Shown: positions 1-26,185, counted from the stretch's first letter. The stretch is DNA of 64,000 nucleotides from Maea johnstoni (GCA_963942565.1 OZ012691.1:13466838-13530837); one strand, 5' to 3'. Notes: generated by a model from the sequence alone, not told the origin. Made by a program: numbers and translations.

Positions 1-1000
1 AAAAAGATTCTCCGACCCTCACTGTAACACATGGCTAAACAGAATGAATGATGGTATGCCCGTCCATGCTCAATCTAGACAGTCACACGCACACAGGTGA
101 TGTCTTATTTACTACAGGGCTCGACGCTAAGGGTGAACCTATGGCCCCAGGCCAGTAAAAATTCCCAATAAACAGCTTTGGGCCAGTAAATAAAGACCTG
201 AACTGGTCCTACAGGGCCAGTAAACATTTGGAGACATTCTTGTTAAAAAGTTTCCCACTGAGTATATCCCCAAATGTTTTTGAAATAAATGAAGATAAAA
301 TCTATAAAGATAAATGTTGTGGTGAATTTGATGCAATTTTCTTTCTTGTTATGTTAAAGAAAAAATGTAGGACCAGTAAAAATTTTGCAGGACCAGCAGA
401 TGCTAGGTGTTACTGGTCCTACAGGGCCAATATCATTTTGATTTAGCGTTGAGGCTAGTGTACTAGGGCTAAATATTAACGAAAAGATTCTCCAACCCTT
501 GCCATAATATAATGGCTAAACAGGTGGCTAAATAAACTGAATCATGGTATGCCCGTCCATGCTCTATCTAGACAGTCACACACACAGCTGATGTCTTATT
601 TACTAAGGCTAGATATTAACGAAAAGATTCTCGGACCCTTGCCATAATACAATGGCTAAACGGGTGGCTAAATATACTGAATGATGGTATGCCAGTCCAT
701 GCTCTATCTAGACAGTCACACGCAAGGGTGATGTCTGATTCATCAGGGCTAAATATTAACGAAAAGATTCTCCAACCTTTGCCATAATACAATGGCTAAA
801 CGGGTGGCTAAGTATACTGAATGATGGTATGCCCGTCCATGCTCTATCTAGATATCTAGACAGTCACATGCAAGGGTGATGTCTTATTTATCAGGGCTGA
901 ATTTTAACAAAAGGAATTCTCGGACCCTTGCCATAACACACCGATAAACAAAGTGAATTCTGGTAGCTACATGTTTGTGCCTTATCAAGACAAACATTGA
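1..1000 (+). repeat. Tandem repeat, ~140-bp unit
   Basis: Units begin AAAGATTCTCC/GGACCCT at about 3, 483, 623, 763 and 905 and contain CCATAATACAATGGCTAAAC and TCCATGCTCTATCTAGACAG. The unit is 138-148 bp. The first unit is interrupted by the MITE at 115-460. The array runs off the left edge of the window. Confidence 0.85.
115..460 (+). mobile_element. CAG-ended MITE with 5-bp TSD, copy 1
   Basis: 346-bp element starting CAGGGCTCGACGC and ending GCGTTGAGGCTAGTG. It is flanked by TACTA at 110-114 and 461-465. Neighbouring satellite units show the empty site (TTTACTA followed by GGCT). It contains repeated GGCCAGTAAA / GGACCAGTAAA words. Near-identical to 9995-10337. Confidence 0.8.
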
Positions 1001-1651
1001 TAGATGTCACCTAAGGCTCTAGACTAGGTTCCTAGTCCGTAAAAAGTTGACATACCCTCCTGTGCTTACCAAGCAGTGTGGTGTAGTACCAGCTATGGTT
1101 AATAGATGGCACCACCTGATCCTCAGAGCTCCATAGGTCATACTCAAACTGAATCCTGGTGAGATATTAAAGTGTAAACTAAATTGACCACTGTGTCCAC
1201 CTAGAATATTTGGTGCTTGGTAACAGAAAAACATAGCATAAAAATACATATGACAGCCTAGAAATCTAGCCTACTAAGGCTCATGATCAGATCATGGACC
1301 TTTGGTGACATATCTTTTTTATATGGGCTCGGCATCAGTCCAGCAGTCTACTCGAAAGTTGACCAAGCTTGTACTAGCTCTAAAAAGGTTCGCATGGATG
1401 AAATATTTAATGCTGGGAAGTCTGTTGAAATGAAGTTATATCTATCTGACAGTAGCATGAATAGGAGGTATGCCTTATCCTGAGTAGCTGCACATATAGA
1501 TGCTGAAATACCCTTGAGCAGTGGCACCATACAAAGATAACTTCTAAAGAATAAAACATGTTGTCAATTCATATTCATTTATTAGTGATCGTCCAGGATC
1601 CTAAAGATGATTATTCACAACAACAATAAGTAAGGTAATAATGCAATGAAG
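1001..1651. other. Unassigned sequence upstream of spns1 exon block
   Basis: No conserved exon, RNA gene or recognisable repeat was found here; the open frames present are short and low in family signal. It should be an spns1 intron if the N-terminal exons lie upstream. Confidence 0.4.
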
Positions 1652-1659
1652 TACCCCAC

Positions 1660-1973
1660 CAGGGGCTTAGCCGCCCATGCGTCCAGCGTGTCATTTGGAC
1701 ACCCAGAACATTGTTTTTTGACAGTTTGGACACCCAAAAGTTAATGTCAGAATTTGCTGATGATGACTTTTCTTAGAAGATAGAAGATGTAGAAGCTGTA
1801 GTGTCACTTTTATAAGACACACAAAGCAGTTACTAGCCTAAAAAAGCAAAATCTGTAAATATATAGGGTTTAATTTATTAGTAGTATGTACTTTGTACCA
1901 CACTTTTGACGCGCACAAGTCTATGAAACCTCTATTTGGACACCCTGAACTCCAAATATTGGCTAAGACCATG
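1660..1973. mobile_element. hAT-type MITE in an spns1 intron
   Basis: Imperfect TIRs CAGGGGCTTAGCC and CATGGTCTTAGCC (right end complemented) are flanked by the 8-bp TSD TACCCCAC at 1652-1659 and 1974-1981. It contains several GGACACCC words. Its end is 50 bp before the exon at 2024. Confidence 0.7.
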
Positions 1974-2023
1974 TACCCCACCTGTGATTTTGTATTTATA
2001 TTTATTCATTTGTCCCGTTGCAG

Positions 2024-14602
<12,579 letters not shown>

Positions 14603-14643
14603 CACATCAAGTGTCTCTCCTTTTGTGTACATATAGGCAGCTC

Positions 14644-14856
14644 TCAACCCTTTTGATGCTGAGGTTACTTTTGTCCAATGCACGAGAATGCGAAAAATTG
14701 TGAAAATCGTCTAAACCAAGTCATCTGGGTATTCATAGGAAAGCTCTCACTGAGTACTCTCATATGAGTACCCATTTACCAAGGTTTACGTAATTTTTCG
14801 TTTTTTTAAAATCATTTTCTATTGGACAAATTTGCCACCACCAGCATAAGGGTTAA
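14644..14856 (+). mobile_element. MITE family A copy after spns1 stop
   Basis: CAACCCTTTTGATGCTGAGG at the left, CACCAGCATAAGGGTTAA at the right; only 42 bp after the spns1 stop codon, so it may form part of the 3' UTR. Confidence 0.75.
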
Positions 14857-15519
14857 ATACCTACTTCTTTCTCGATACCATCCATCGCCGTTTACGAACT
14901 TGTTGGAATGACAATATGACTTTTTGTGAGGTATATCCATATACAGGATCTGCTAAACTAGACCAGGATTCGAAGGATATGTCGATCTAGTCCAAGTTCC
15001 TCGGGATACTTCAACCTTGCGTTCATAAACCTGGCAATCTCCATCTAGTTGGAAATGTTTTCAAGTGACCTTGAACACCTGTATGACCTTCAAAAACGTC
15101 CTTGAACAGAGAGGAGAAAGGTGGAAGAAATTATTGGCAGGAATTTTGACTTCGATTGCTGAATGAATATTACTCAACCTTAAATTTCAGGGTGTAAAAA
15201 TCTCAAAAAAAACAACACTATTTAAATGTTGCAACCTTTGAGGGTGCAACTATTAGAGCATCTTTTCTTATTTCTGCTTTTTCTTTCCTACAAAAGTATT
15301 TTCTCATTAAAAATTGTCATTTTGGGCATCTGAGATGCTATACTGGAAAATATGGTTTCTAATTGAGAATAATCTTCTTAACATAGCATGCAAATGACAG
15401 ACGCATGAAAAAAGCAGCAGTTCAAAGCAAATAATGAAGGGAGGAAACTAGACCAAAGACATTTGTCTCAATTTTCCTGGTAAAAATGGAGGTATGATCT
15501 TGTTATTATTTTCATATGA

Positions 15520-15720
15520 TTAAACCCTTTCAATGCTGGGGTTACTTTGTCCCAGGCACAAGACCGTAAAAAATGTTTGAAAACTAAACCCTGTACTCAT
15601 AGGAAAGCTCTTCCAGAGCACTTTCAGAAGAGTAGCGATGTGGCAAAGGTTAAGTCATTTTTGAACTTTTTTGCGTTGTATTATTCTGACCAGATTAGCC
15701 ACCAGCAGCAAAAGGGTTAA
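15520..15720 (+). mobile_element. MITE family A copy
   Basis: TTAAACCCTTTCAATGCTGG at the left and AGCCACCAGCAGCAAAAGGG plus TTAA at the right. Confidence 0.75.
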
Positions 15721-16155
15721 TCTATTGGGTGCTAATATCAGAATATGATAATGTACAGGATTTCTATAGCAGCTGATCAAATACTATGGTTATGGTTGCT
15801 GACGTGAAGACAGGCATTGTGTGAGTTCTCAGCCAATGAGCCCCAGGCAACCTAGTCAAGAAGTGATTGAACTCCACAGGGAGCCTTTCTCCTCATGTCG
15901 CTGGTCAACCTATTGCGTACCTGACGATTTTTCAGAACTGGTTCTAGTTTTTTCTGATCAGTGCTCATAACCTGAATATGGTACAGTAGAAAAGGGGCAA
16001 AGCATGGACAACAGAACATGGAAAATTAGGAAAAGCAACAGAACTGAATGTGGAACATCAGGAGGTCAGAATGAGATATCTAGGGACTGTGTAGACATAT
16101 TAGGGAGATTGTCTGGATATAGAAAATACCTAGACATTCTTTTCATGTTTTGAGC

Positions 16156-16320
16156 CGTTTCAATGTTCTGGTTTCGACGTTCCAGGTTCTAAAGGTCCAG
16201 GTTCCTACATTCCAGGTTCTGACGTTCCAGGTTCCGATTATTCCAGGTTCCATGTTCCGACGTTCTTGGTTCCAACAGTCCAGGTACCGACATTCCATGT
16301 TGTGGCATTCCATCTTTTCT
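16156..16320 (+). repeat. ~17-bp minisatellite
   Basis: Degenerate units of GACGTTCCAGGTTC. Confidence 0.75.
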
Positions 16321-16556
16321 ACTGTGCCCCTAAATCAGACTTCTAGGTCTAATGTATATAAACAGGAAAATGTAATACATTGGTTTTGTATAAACTTTGG
16401 GGGAAATCTATTGATATTTTGTACAGTAAGATCTTAAGAGAATCCTAGGTGATTTACTAGGTAGATGATGAGTGGCCAATGTACCTATTGTGCTAATTGT
16501 TGATTAATAAGAATAAGTGGATTCCTTTATTAGTTAAAACATGATTTTGTTAAGAA

Positions 16557-16768
16557 TTGAACCCTTCCAATGCTAAGGCAACCTGACCAAAGCACAACGA
16601 CGCAACACTTTTTGAAAACCATCTAAACCCTGTCATGTTGGTATTCATTGGATAGGTCTCGCTGAGTCCTCTTAGATGAGTACCCATGTGCCAGGGTTTC
16701 AGGTATGTTTCAGGTTTTTTGCATCATTTTGTATTGGCCAAATTAGCCATCAGCAGCATAAGGGTTAA
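16557..16768 (+). mobile_element. MITE family A copy
   Basis: GAACCCTTCCAATGCTAAGG at the left, CATCAGCAGCATAAGGGTTA at the right. About 40 bp of flanking sequence (AATAAGTGG, then ATGATTTTGTTAAG) is repeated on both sides. Confidence 0.75.
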
Positions 16769-16905
16769 TAAAATAAGTGGGTTCCTTTATTAGTTAAAAC
16801 ATGATTTTGTTAAGGATTTAACTGATAGAGTGTTGCCTCACTGAGCGAGGCTGACTGAAAAACCATACACTAACCTATTTTTATTGCACTTTATTGCCAA
16901 ATATC

Positions 16906-17336
16906 TTAACCCATTTATGCCTATAGGGACTCAAAAAAGGCCTTAAGATTTTAAGGATACCATTGATATAATAATCTTTCTGAATATATTTGAAGGAGAA
17001 ACATTAATTATAAAACCATAATAATAAACTTATGGGACTGATCAGTGAATTCATGATTAATTCTCCAGCTATTTCGATTGATACATTGTTACCATTGGAA
17101 AATCAAAACTCTTAACCCTTGCATGCATGAGCACCTAAAACATCCTATGTTGGTGATAATGTTTTGACAAACATTTTTCAGAAAATATTCAAATGAAAAA
17201 TATTAATCCTTTATCCAACACACAACTCTCCTTCAAATTTTTTGTCAATTTGTGCTTAATTTCAAAGTTATTTTAAAAAGTATCATAGGTCCAGACGAGA
17301 CTTGTCTCTGTGATCTCCAGGCATGCATGGGTTAAC
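16906..17336. mobile_element. MITE family B, one or two adjacent copies
   Basis: Starts TTAACCCATTTATGCC and ends GCATGCATGGGTTAA, with TATTTGAAGGAGAAACATTA and CTCTCCTTCAAATT inside. A second TTAACCCTTGCATGC start occurs near 17112. Confidence 0.6.
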
Positions 17337-17929
17337 TCCTACCAAGCTGCCACATTTTTTCTTGCATTTTTTGCACTTATGTCTAGATGTTTAGGAATGA
17401 TTAGTTACAGAAATGCTCAAATAAATATGAAACAAATGCTCAGAAAATTAGATGAAGAAAATCCTAAAACTTAATTCTAGCAAGGTGTTAAATCTTTCAT
17501 TATTAAGTTAATGGAATGCTAAAAGACAATGACTTGAAAATTGTTATTCAAGCTCCACAGGCTATAGGAATATTTTCAAGATCCCTAAGCTTATTATGTT
17601 TTTATAATGTCATCTTTATTTGGTATTTTGTATGAGAAAATCCTCCCCAGCCACCCCCTTTTTGCAGCCCTGCTTACCCTTTTTTGTACCCCCCTTTTTT
17701 ACCCTTTTGCGTACCCTTGTGCCTTTAACCACCGAATGCTGGGCAGGAACCAAATACTCAGTAGCTTTGTGCATATGTATGGTATTAGAAGTTAACAGTG
17801 TTAGGAATTAATGAAAGTTTTGTTATATTTCATTTTGATTTAAAAAATACTCTTATGTTAATAAGGCAGTGGTTTGAATATGAGATGATCTTTGCAAAGT
17901 TGGGTGTTTCATGAGTTATTTATAAGAAT

Positions 17930-18420
17930 TGGAGAAAAGGGGCTAGGGGGGTATTCATGCTGGTATAGGGTATGCTGCATAGGACATGACTTAGGTACTC
18001 TTGGGTATAGGTATACATTGGTATAGGGTATGTTGCATAGCAAATGACCCTGGTACCTTTTGGTATGGGTATTTGGGTGTGCCACATGGCACATGGCCCT
18101 GGTACTCTGGGTTTAGGTATTTATGGGTATAGGGTATGCCCATAGCACATGACCCTGGTACCTTTTGGTATGAGTATTCATGGGTATGCCACGTACCATA
18201 TACCGCGGTACCTTTGGGTATGGGTATACATGCCTATTGGGTAGGGTGCAGAGCACATGACCCTGTACCCTTGGGTATGGGTATACATGCGTATTGGGTA
18301 GGGTGCAGAGCACATTCCCCTGGTACCCTTGGGTATGAGAATTCATGGATATTGGGTATGCTGCTCTGGTACTTATGGGTTTGGGGTTTTCCTGGGTACT
18401 AGAACATCTATCTATTCTGT
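17930..18420 (+). repeat. ~55-bp minisatellite, about 8 units
   Basis: Degenerate units built on GGTACCTTTGGGTATGGGTA, then TACATGGGTATAGGGTA and GCATAGCACATGACCC. Confidence 0.85.
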
Positions 18421-18639
18421 AAATAATCCCTGCATTCTAAGAGGGTTCTTTATGATGAATTGTTAGTATTACCTGTGGGTATGTTCTCACAGAAAATGTG
18501 TTCTTTGAAATAATGTGTGGCTAATAGGTAAAAGTGACCTACAAAAAACAGCTATGGTTAAGTTAGGTATCTAAGAGAACCTTTAGGGTATGGGTAGTTG
18601 GGTGGGGGTATTGTGGTACCTAAAGGGTGTTTGGTATAG

Positions 18640-19340
18640 ATACTGCAAAATGAGTGTACATAGATTGTCTTCCTCGATTTAGTGGAAATTTATTGAATCT
18701 CTGCACAAAGATAATTCTCTAATTGGAAAAAAAAGTTTTCGTGGGATGGGGAACTACGATCTCATTAACTAAGGGAATTGATATTTGTACTGTATAGATA
18801 TTTGTTTGTTTGAAATATCAGCCGAAGAACATATTTATGAAGGTGGCAATTGCCTGACAACTGTCTCATGGAAGTGGGAAGAAGTTGCTTGTTTATTTCT
18901 GTTTAGTAATTATTGTGAAACCCAAGAGTTTATTCGATCATTCGTAATCCATGAAGACAGTGGTTGTGAAGACAATCTCTAAATTACAAGCAATATTTCA
19001 AAATATACTTGATGGAAGTATATTTTTCTGAAGAAAAAATACTTCTTCCTACCAAATATTTCTTCAAATCCTTCTTGATTTTCGGGGACATCCCCAAATT
19101 GCAAGCACTATTTAAAAAAAAACAAAAAAAAAACGAGAACATTTTATGTCAGACTTGTTCAGATCTTCCACATGCCATCACATACTTTAAATTCTCCATG
19201 AATGTTTAGACATCTTTAGTTATACTGGACCACCAGCTTTCTGTAAGAATCATTTGGTCAACAAACTAAACTACTGAAAATGACCATTGGTAGGACAACT
19301 TAAAAGTGGTCTGTGAAGGCATGTGATCTTAACTGACTGC
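18640..19340. other. Intergenic, no feature recognised
   Basis: Short open frames only; no motif, repeat end or RNA gene seen. Confidence 0.4.
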
Positions 19341-19348
19341 AGGGATCG

Positions 19349-19505
19349 AAATAAGGAATTTTGACAGCTCGCCCGAAAGTGCATGATTAACCTGTTTGCC
19401 TATATAAGTAGTTATAAAATTGGGCGAGTTGCTCATGAATGTAGCTCGCCCGGAGGCAAAACAGGGTGTGAATCACGACCGGGCGAGCCCTTATTTCTAT
19501 CTCAG
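19349..19505. mobile_element. Possible MITE (GGGCGAG-rich)
   Basis: CAGGGATCGAAATAAGG at the left and CCTTATTTCTATCTCAGG at the right form an imperfect inverted repeat, with GCTCGCCCG words inside. No clear target duplication. Confidence 0.45.
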
Positions 19506-20065
19506 GTAAAATTACTTATTTTGTGTGGGCGGTATTTCTTATCATTCCTTTCAGACTAGTGGTCTTGCATAGCAGGTCTGACTGTATATTTAATATCATA
19601 CCTTTTGTGTATCAAAGGTAAGAACAAGAAATGACAAATGTCTTAGAATTTTGTTGGAAAATTTGACGGAACCTCCCATGAAAAATCTTGAAATCTCTCT
19701 TGAGTTGTTTTTTAGGTGAAAAATATTTGAGGTGCAGTGTCAAGATTGAGAGTTAGAATAATGGTGACTGTGCAGAGGTTTTTGCAGGTTCACTCTATTG
19801 ACAGATTGACAGGCAGTGTACTTGTCTTTTGCTGTGGATCCACCTGAAGAAGTAATGATTGCCTTATGAGCAACAAATCCCTATTAATTCTCCCTATAAA
19901 ACAGCTGAACGTAGTCTAGTTATTTTTTCTCTGAAATGCTCAGTTGGGTTTGATTATTTGGCTGCATATGTTCAAATTTGATGATGTATCTGCTTTAAGT
20001 CATATTGACCAATCGCTGCACAGAGAGACCTAGAGGTGTGGTCCTTTTGTATAAAACATCTTAAT

Positions 20066-20128
20066 GGTAACCCTTCCAATGCTTAGGCTATTTTTGTCCA
20101 AAGCACAAGGATGCAAACCATACATGCC
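20066..20128 (+). mobile_element. MITE family A, left-end fragment
   Basis: GTAACCCTTCCAATGCTTAG then TTTTTGTCCAAAGCACAAGG; the rest is missing. Confidence 0.6.
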
Positions 20129-20635
20129 TTATGTTGCCAAAACAGCTGAATGGTCCAAAGTCTTTTGCTCTTTGTCTCTGTGGTTTGGTTGTGGCGATTA
20201 CTGTAAATTCTTAGTAATTTGGGACACTTTTTGATTATTACAAATTTTTATGGGTTCAGGGTGGCCCATTTTTCTGAAAATACCTTGATGTTGTATCGGC
20301 AAGATTTACAGCTAGATCCATATTTTGTGAAATGGCAACTGGCGATAGATCAAGGGTTGCCCAGATTTCCCATTAATCTTTTTGCGAAATAATTCTAGTG
20401 GCCCAAATTCTGAGGGTGGTCTGAATTTGCGAGAAATTACGGTATGCTTTATTATGTCTCCTGCTGTCAGGGAGCTATTTACTGTGAAGTACCAGGTTTT
20501 CATGCATTCCCCTTCTATTAGAAATAGAAAGCTATTTATTTGTTTGAAGTCTCGTTTGTATATAATTGATGCTTTTGTAGAGGATATTGTCAGTTGCAGT
20601 AGGAATGCTAGTAGCGAGTGGTGGAAGAAAGCTTA

Positions 20636-20854
20636 GGCCTAAAAAAAAAGTTGTTTGTTTCCTGTAACCCTACCTTAACAAGTTTTTATTCAAAATAATC
20701 CCTACCCTTAAGTTTTTTTTGCCCTCGCAACTCCCACTCAACGTAAAACATGCATAAAACACACATTTTTGACCAAAAAAATTTTTTAACTGACGTACCT
20801 ACCCTATATTTCTTCGGGCCGTTACAGGAAACAAATAATTTCTTTTTTTAGGCC
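20636..20854. mobile_element. PIF/Harbinger-type MITE, copy 1
   Basis: 219 bp with ends GGCCTAAAAAAA / TTTTTTTAGGCC and TTGTTTGTTTCCTGTAAC next to them, flanked by TTA at 20633-20635 and 20855-20857. The 3-bp TWA target and GGCC ends fit PIF/Harbinger. Confidence 0.82.
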
Positions 20855-21727
20855 TTACTGATTGAACAGTTAGGTTAGGGACCTGAAGACTCTCAGAGCC
20901 ATTGAATGATCTATTTAAAATGTCTGTATTGCTGATTGATTTCATATTTCATAAATTCACGATATTTCATATGAAACAAGGGTTTATAGGAACAAACAAT
21001 ATCTGAGGTACATTTATTCACAAGATGTTTGACATTGACAGAAGATCAAAGAAAGAATCTCTACTAAAATACTCCTTTTTTGATAATTTCTGCTTTTTGT
21101 ATCTTTTATAAATGACAATCTTTCTAATGTATCTCTAATGTTTAAGAGGATTAAATCCATTAATTCATATCTTTGATATTCTCCAAAATGTTCAATTTTA
21201 GCAAATTTCATGTCCTTTACTAGATTAGCCCTTCCTTGGCAAGTCCAGTTTTTGTCAAGTTTAAACAAGAATCTTTGAGATATTGAATACAAATTTATCC
21301 CTTTGGTATTGCAATTCCAGTGGCTAGTAAAATCCCATCTTGTGAATGGAAAATATTGTATACAACGTTTTTCTCTTCTTACCTGAATTCTTTGTTGTTT
21401 GCATTTATAATAAGGAAAATCCTACAAAAGTCTGTCTGAGTACATGTTGATGAAAAGGGTCATTATTTCAGCGCATCTAATGCATGGCTGAAGGTTTTGG
21501 GTGGAAACTGAATTGTAGCTTGAAGGGTTTGTAGATATTTCGTCTGTCCAGCCTGTCATTTTAATGTGGTGCTTTAGTTTCTGTTGTTTTGGATTTTGTT
21601 ACTTTAGCGAATGAGATTACCAAAAGACTTGCTGATGATGTAGTCGCCATGACAACGAAAGCAGAGTTCAACACCGATAATGAGTGTTAAGTGCTGAATA
21701 CTGAACAACCTTGCTGCTCCATTGAAC

Positions 21728-22112
21728 TAACCCATTTATGACTTAGGGTCCCTTGCAAAATCTTCGTCTGCTTCAGAGGTACTTTTAATTATATCTCCGA
21801 ATTTATTTGTAAATTCACAAATTTTTTGAAACAGAGTTTTAGATTGATTTCTCATGAACATTTCTTCATCAGATATTTTCAAAAATCTGCTTTTCATGTT
21901 GAGTTGTCAATAAAAGATATCTGTCCATATTTGGGCGTTACAGGTATGAGTGTCTAATGACTGTCATGCTTGTGTAGATCTGATACTTGAAACTATTGAA
22001 AATAACTAGAATATAACAGATTAATTGGTAAAATATTTGAGGGAAAGTAATCAGTGGAATTAGGAAAGTAATCAGTGGGGCCATTTTAGGGGACTTCTGG
22101 CATGAATGGGTA
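21728..22112. mobile_element. MITE family B-like copy
   Basis: Starts CTAACCCATTTATGACTTAG and ends TGGCATGAATGGGTAAAAA; the interior is longer than in other copies. Confidence 0.45.
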
Positions 22113-22228
22113 AAAATGAAATTATGAATGAATGGGATATCATATGCCTTATTATTTCATGTGTTATTTATTGATACAGATTTGATCAAAAGAGTGATTG
22201 TCAATTCAAAAAGTGTGGAAGTTCTTAT

Positions 22229-23500
22229 CATAGGTTTACTGAGATATCATGAGGAGAAAAATTGTCATAAAAGGATCCTGTAGAATGGAGAGGAAAATGT
22301 TTTGATTAAGTGCAGACTTTTCACCTATTTGTGCCCATGAAGATCTGACACCTAGGCACATTTCTGTATATAATTCTTTGAAATTGAATCAAAAAGTTAC
22401 AGTATATATCACCATGATCTAATGTACATTTACTAGGATTCTGTAATTATCTGTGAGAAAACCTGCACTATGTATGATTGTTCTCTGGGCACAAATAAGT
22501 TACGGTGGAATTGAGCGATTGTGTGTGTGATTACTCCTCTTCGTGTCTTAGGTGAAACGTACAGTAAAGGTATGCAATTCCTGCACCAGGTAACCCCTCC
22601 AATGCCGAGGCTACTTTTGTCCAAGGATGCAAAGATTCGTTTAAACCATGTAAACCCTGTCTTGTTGGTATTCATTGAATTGCTCAAGCTGAGTAATCTC
22701 TGATGAGTACCAATTTGGCCAGGTTTCTTTCATTCTTCAGGTTTTTGCATCATTCTGTATGAACGAACTAGCCACCAGCAGCATAAGGGTTAAGCAGCTG
22801 TGCTGATGAAATAATTGTACATGCATATTCATGACCCCACTTAGCTGTGTTGTAAAGCTATCATTAGCTGTGACATTACGAACCAGTGGTCTTATCTCTG
22901 CCCAGGCAACCAGGCAAGCCTGAGTGTGGTTGTGTAAAATGCCCAGTCATTTAGTGCAGGAATTAAATGCCTTTACTGTAGAAACCTATTGATTTCTTAT
23001 TAGTTGAATGCATAGAAAACAATCACTTTCAAATAATGATTTTCAAACAATATCTTAAGAGATTATAAGGGTATTTGTATCAACCAATGGAAGTGGAAGA
23101 ATGTTCATGAAAAGACATCTCCAATTAACATGAGCAAACCTTGAAATGCCAAAATGAATTCATCAGTGAATTGTCTAGTCCATGGCAAATCTGGTCTGTA
23201 TAGGATGGAGTCAGAGTTATTCCAAAGGATGTTGCATATTGATTGTATTATGTTGTACATAACATAACAGAATTCAGTAATAAACTACATACCCAACATT
23301 ATTATTTTGTATTTGTATGTTTATTGACTGAATGACTTATTTGATACAAAATTGTGCATGTTATTTTTCTTAAGAAATAGAGCACTACACAAAGCAAGCC
23401 GCAAATTGACAGGAACCACACTCTCCTAGACAGTAAACATCAAGATATTCAAAACGTATCCAAATTGGCCATAACTACTACTACCACTACCACTACTATT

Positions 23501-23575
<75 letters not shown>

Positions 23576-23591
23576 ACTCCACCACCACCAT
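22229..23591 (+). repeat. Tandem segmental duplication, unit 1
   Basis: Begins CATAGGTTTACTGAGATATC and ends in a (ACT)n triplet run (23478-23580). The next unit starts 1363 bp downstream with the same words. Most of the unit is near-identical in both, including the embedded MITE A (22591-22793). Confidence 0.9.
22591..22793 (+). mobile_element. MITE family A copy (in duplication unit 1)
   Basis: TAACCCCTCCAATGCCGAGG to CCACCAGCAGCATAAGGG plus TTAA. Confidence 0.75.
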
Positions 23592-25060
23592 CATAGGTTT
23601 ACTGGGATATCATGAGGAGAAAAATTGTCATAAAAGAATCCTGTAGAATGGAGAGGAAAATGTTTCGATTAAGTGCAGACTTTTCACCTATTTGCGCCCA
23701 TGAAGATCTGACACCTAGGCACATTTCTGTATATAATTCTTTGAATTTGAATAAAAAAGTTACAGTATATATCACTATGAACTAATGTACATTTACTAAG
23801 ATTCTGTAATTATCTGTGAGAAAACCTGCACATTGTATGCTTGTTCTCTGGGCACAAATGAGTTATGGTGGAATTGAAAGAAATATTGTGTGTGTGATTA
23901 CTCCTCTTCGTGTCTTAGGTGAAACGTACAGTAAAGGTATGCAATCCCTGCACCAGGTAACCCCTCCAATGCTGAGGCTACTTTTGTCCAAGGATGCAAA
24001 GATTCGTTTGAAACCATGTAAACCCTGTCTTGTTGGTATCCATTGAATTGCTCAAGCTGAGTAGCCTCAGATGAGTACCAATTTGGCCAGGTTTCTGTCA
24101 TTTTTCAGGTTTTTGCAGCATTTTGTATGAACGAATAAGCCACCAGCAGCATAAGAGTTAACCAGCTTTGCGGATGAAATAATTATACATACATATTCAT
24201 GACCCACTCAGCTGTGTTGTAAAGCTGACATAAGCTGTGACATCATAGACCTATGGTCATGTCTCTGCCCAAGCAACCAGGCAGGCGGGAATATGATTGT
24301 GTAAAATGCCCAGTCATTATGTGCTTGAATTAAATGCCTTTACTGTAGAAACCTATTGATTTATTATGAGTTGAATGCATAGAAAACAGTCACTTTCAAA
24401 AAATGATTTTCCAACAATATATTTAGAGATTATAAGGGTATTTGTATCAACCAATGAAAGTGGAAGAATGTTCATGAAAAGACATCTCCAATTAACATGA
24501 GCAAACCTTGAAATGCCAAAATGAATTCATCAGTGAATTGTCTAGTCCATGGCAAATCTGGTCTGTATAGGATGGAGTCAGAGTTATTCCAAAGGATGTT
24601 GCATATTGATTGTATTATGTTGTACATAACATAACAGAATTCAGTAATAAACTACATACCCAACATTATTATTTTGTATTTGTATGTTTATTGACTGAAC
24701 GACTTATTTGATACAAAATCGTGCATGTTATTTTTCTTAAGAAATAGAGCACTACACAAAGCAAGACTCATATTGACAGGAACCATACTCTCCTAGACAG
24801 TAAACATCAAGATATTCAAAACGTGTCCAAATCGGCCATAACTACTACTACCACTACCACTACTATTTAATACTACTACTACTACTACTACTACTGCTGC
24901 TGCTGGTACTACTACTACTACTATTATTACTATACTATTGCTACTACTACTACTATTACTATACTACTACTACTGCTACTGCTACTACTACTTCTACTAC
25001 TACTACTTCTACTACTGCTACTGCTACCACTAAGTACTACTGAACTACTTCTACTGCTGG
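23592..25060 (+). repeat. Tandem segmental duplication, unit 2
   Basis: Second copy of 22229-23591 with scattered substitutions and small indels; also ends in (ACT)n / mixed ACT-GCT triplets (24842-25060). MITE A copy at 23958-24161. Confidence 0.9.
23958..24161 (+). mobile_element. MITE family A copy (in duplication unit 2)
   Basis: Duplicate of 22591-22793, inherited with the segmental duplication rather than by a separate insertion. Confidence 0.75.
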
Positions 25061-25689
25061 TGATAGTAATAAAAATGTTGATGATATTAAAGATAATAGG
25101 AGTAATGATAACTGAATTCATTTTCAGAATTTCTATCATACTGGTCAACATAACACTAACTTACACATGGCAATTTTTAAATACAGCTAGTAGACCCAAA
25201 AGGATCGAAGTGAGACTGCTGCCAAATGCACCTTTTACAACACATAACTGTGGCCTGCTTATAATTACTGCATTAGCAACAGTCAATATGAACTATCATG
25301 TTTCTAACAACATTTCACTGTTTTTCCTCTACGCTGCTCTCATTGGACATTTAAGCCTACACAAAGTATATATTGCCTGAAAGGTGATTTGATGAGCAGT
25401 AAATTGAACATCAAAAAGGTACCATCGCAGCAGGGTGTAAGATTTTTGGAGAAAAAAAACTGAAAAGACATGTATAGTGTTTTTCAAACGGAGCTTCTAT
25501 CCACAATTATGGACCTTGGACTTCAAAGTTCACAAATGTAGATGAAGGATCAATATGGAGGGAAGGGTATCAGTTTTTTTAATTTTTTACTTTGTTCAAA
25601 TTATATAACCATTTTTTCAGAATTCTTGATGAAAATGGAAAAAAAGTACCGTTAGCTATAACTATGCCAATCCAGGGAAATTGTCGTCT

Positions 25690-25870
25690 GGGTATAAATT
25701 ATTGCTGGTAATAACTTAAGAATTGAAAGTGATTTTACAAACTATTTGAAGGAGAGTTGTTGATAGTGTTCTAATTAAGATATTCCTTCTGGTATTTTAA
25801 CAGCTTCACAATTGCTTGAAAGATTTTGTCTAAATTGTCAGTCTGTTTTGGGCCGCTTTGAGCAGTGATA
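25690..25870. mobile_element. MITE family B fragment
   Basis: Shares TATTTGAAGGAGAGTTGTTG and the TTGTCAGTCTGTTTTGGGC end with other family B copies; left end missing. Confidence 0.45.
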
Positions 25871-25938
25871 ATAATAGAAATAGCATGTACGACCCTATGT
25901 ACAGTGCACTAATTATAACGATACATACATACACATAC

Positions 25939-26185
<247 letters not shown>

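Noticed and set aside
22229-25060. LTR-type element suggested by long direct repeats
   Set aside because: The units abut each other with no internal region, primer site or coding sequence, and end in simple triplet runs; tandem duplication explains them.
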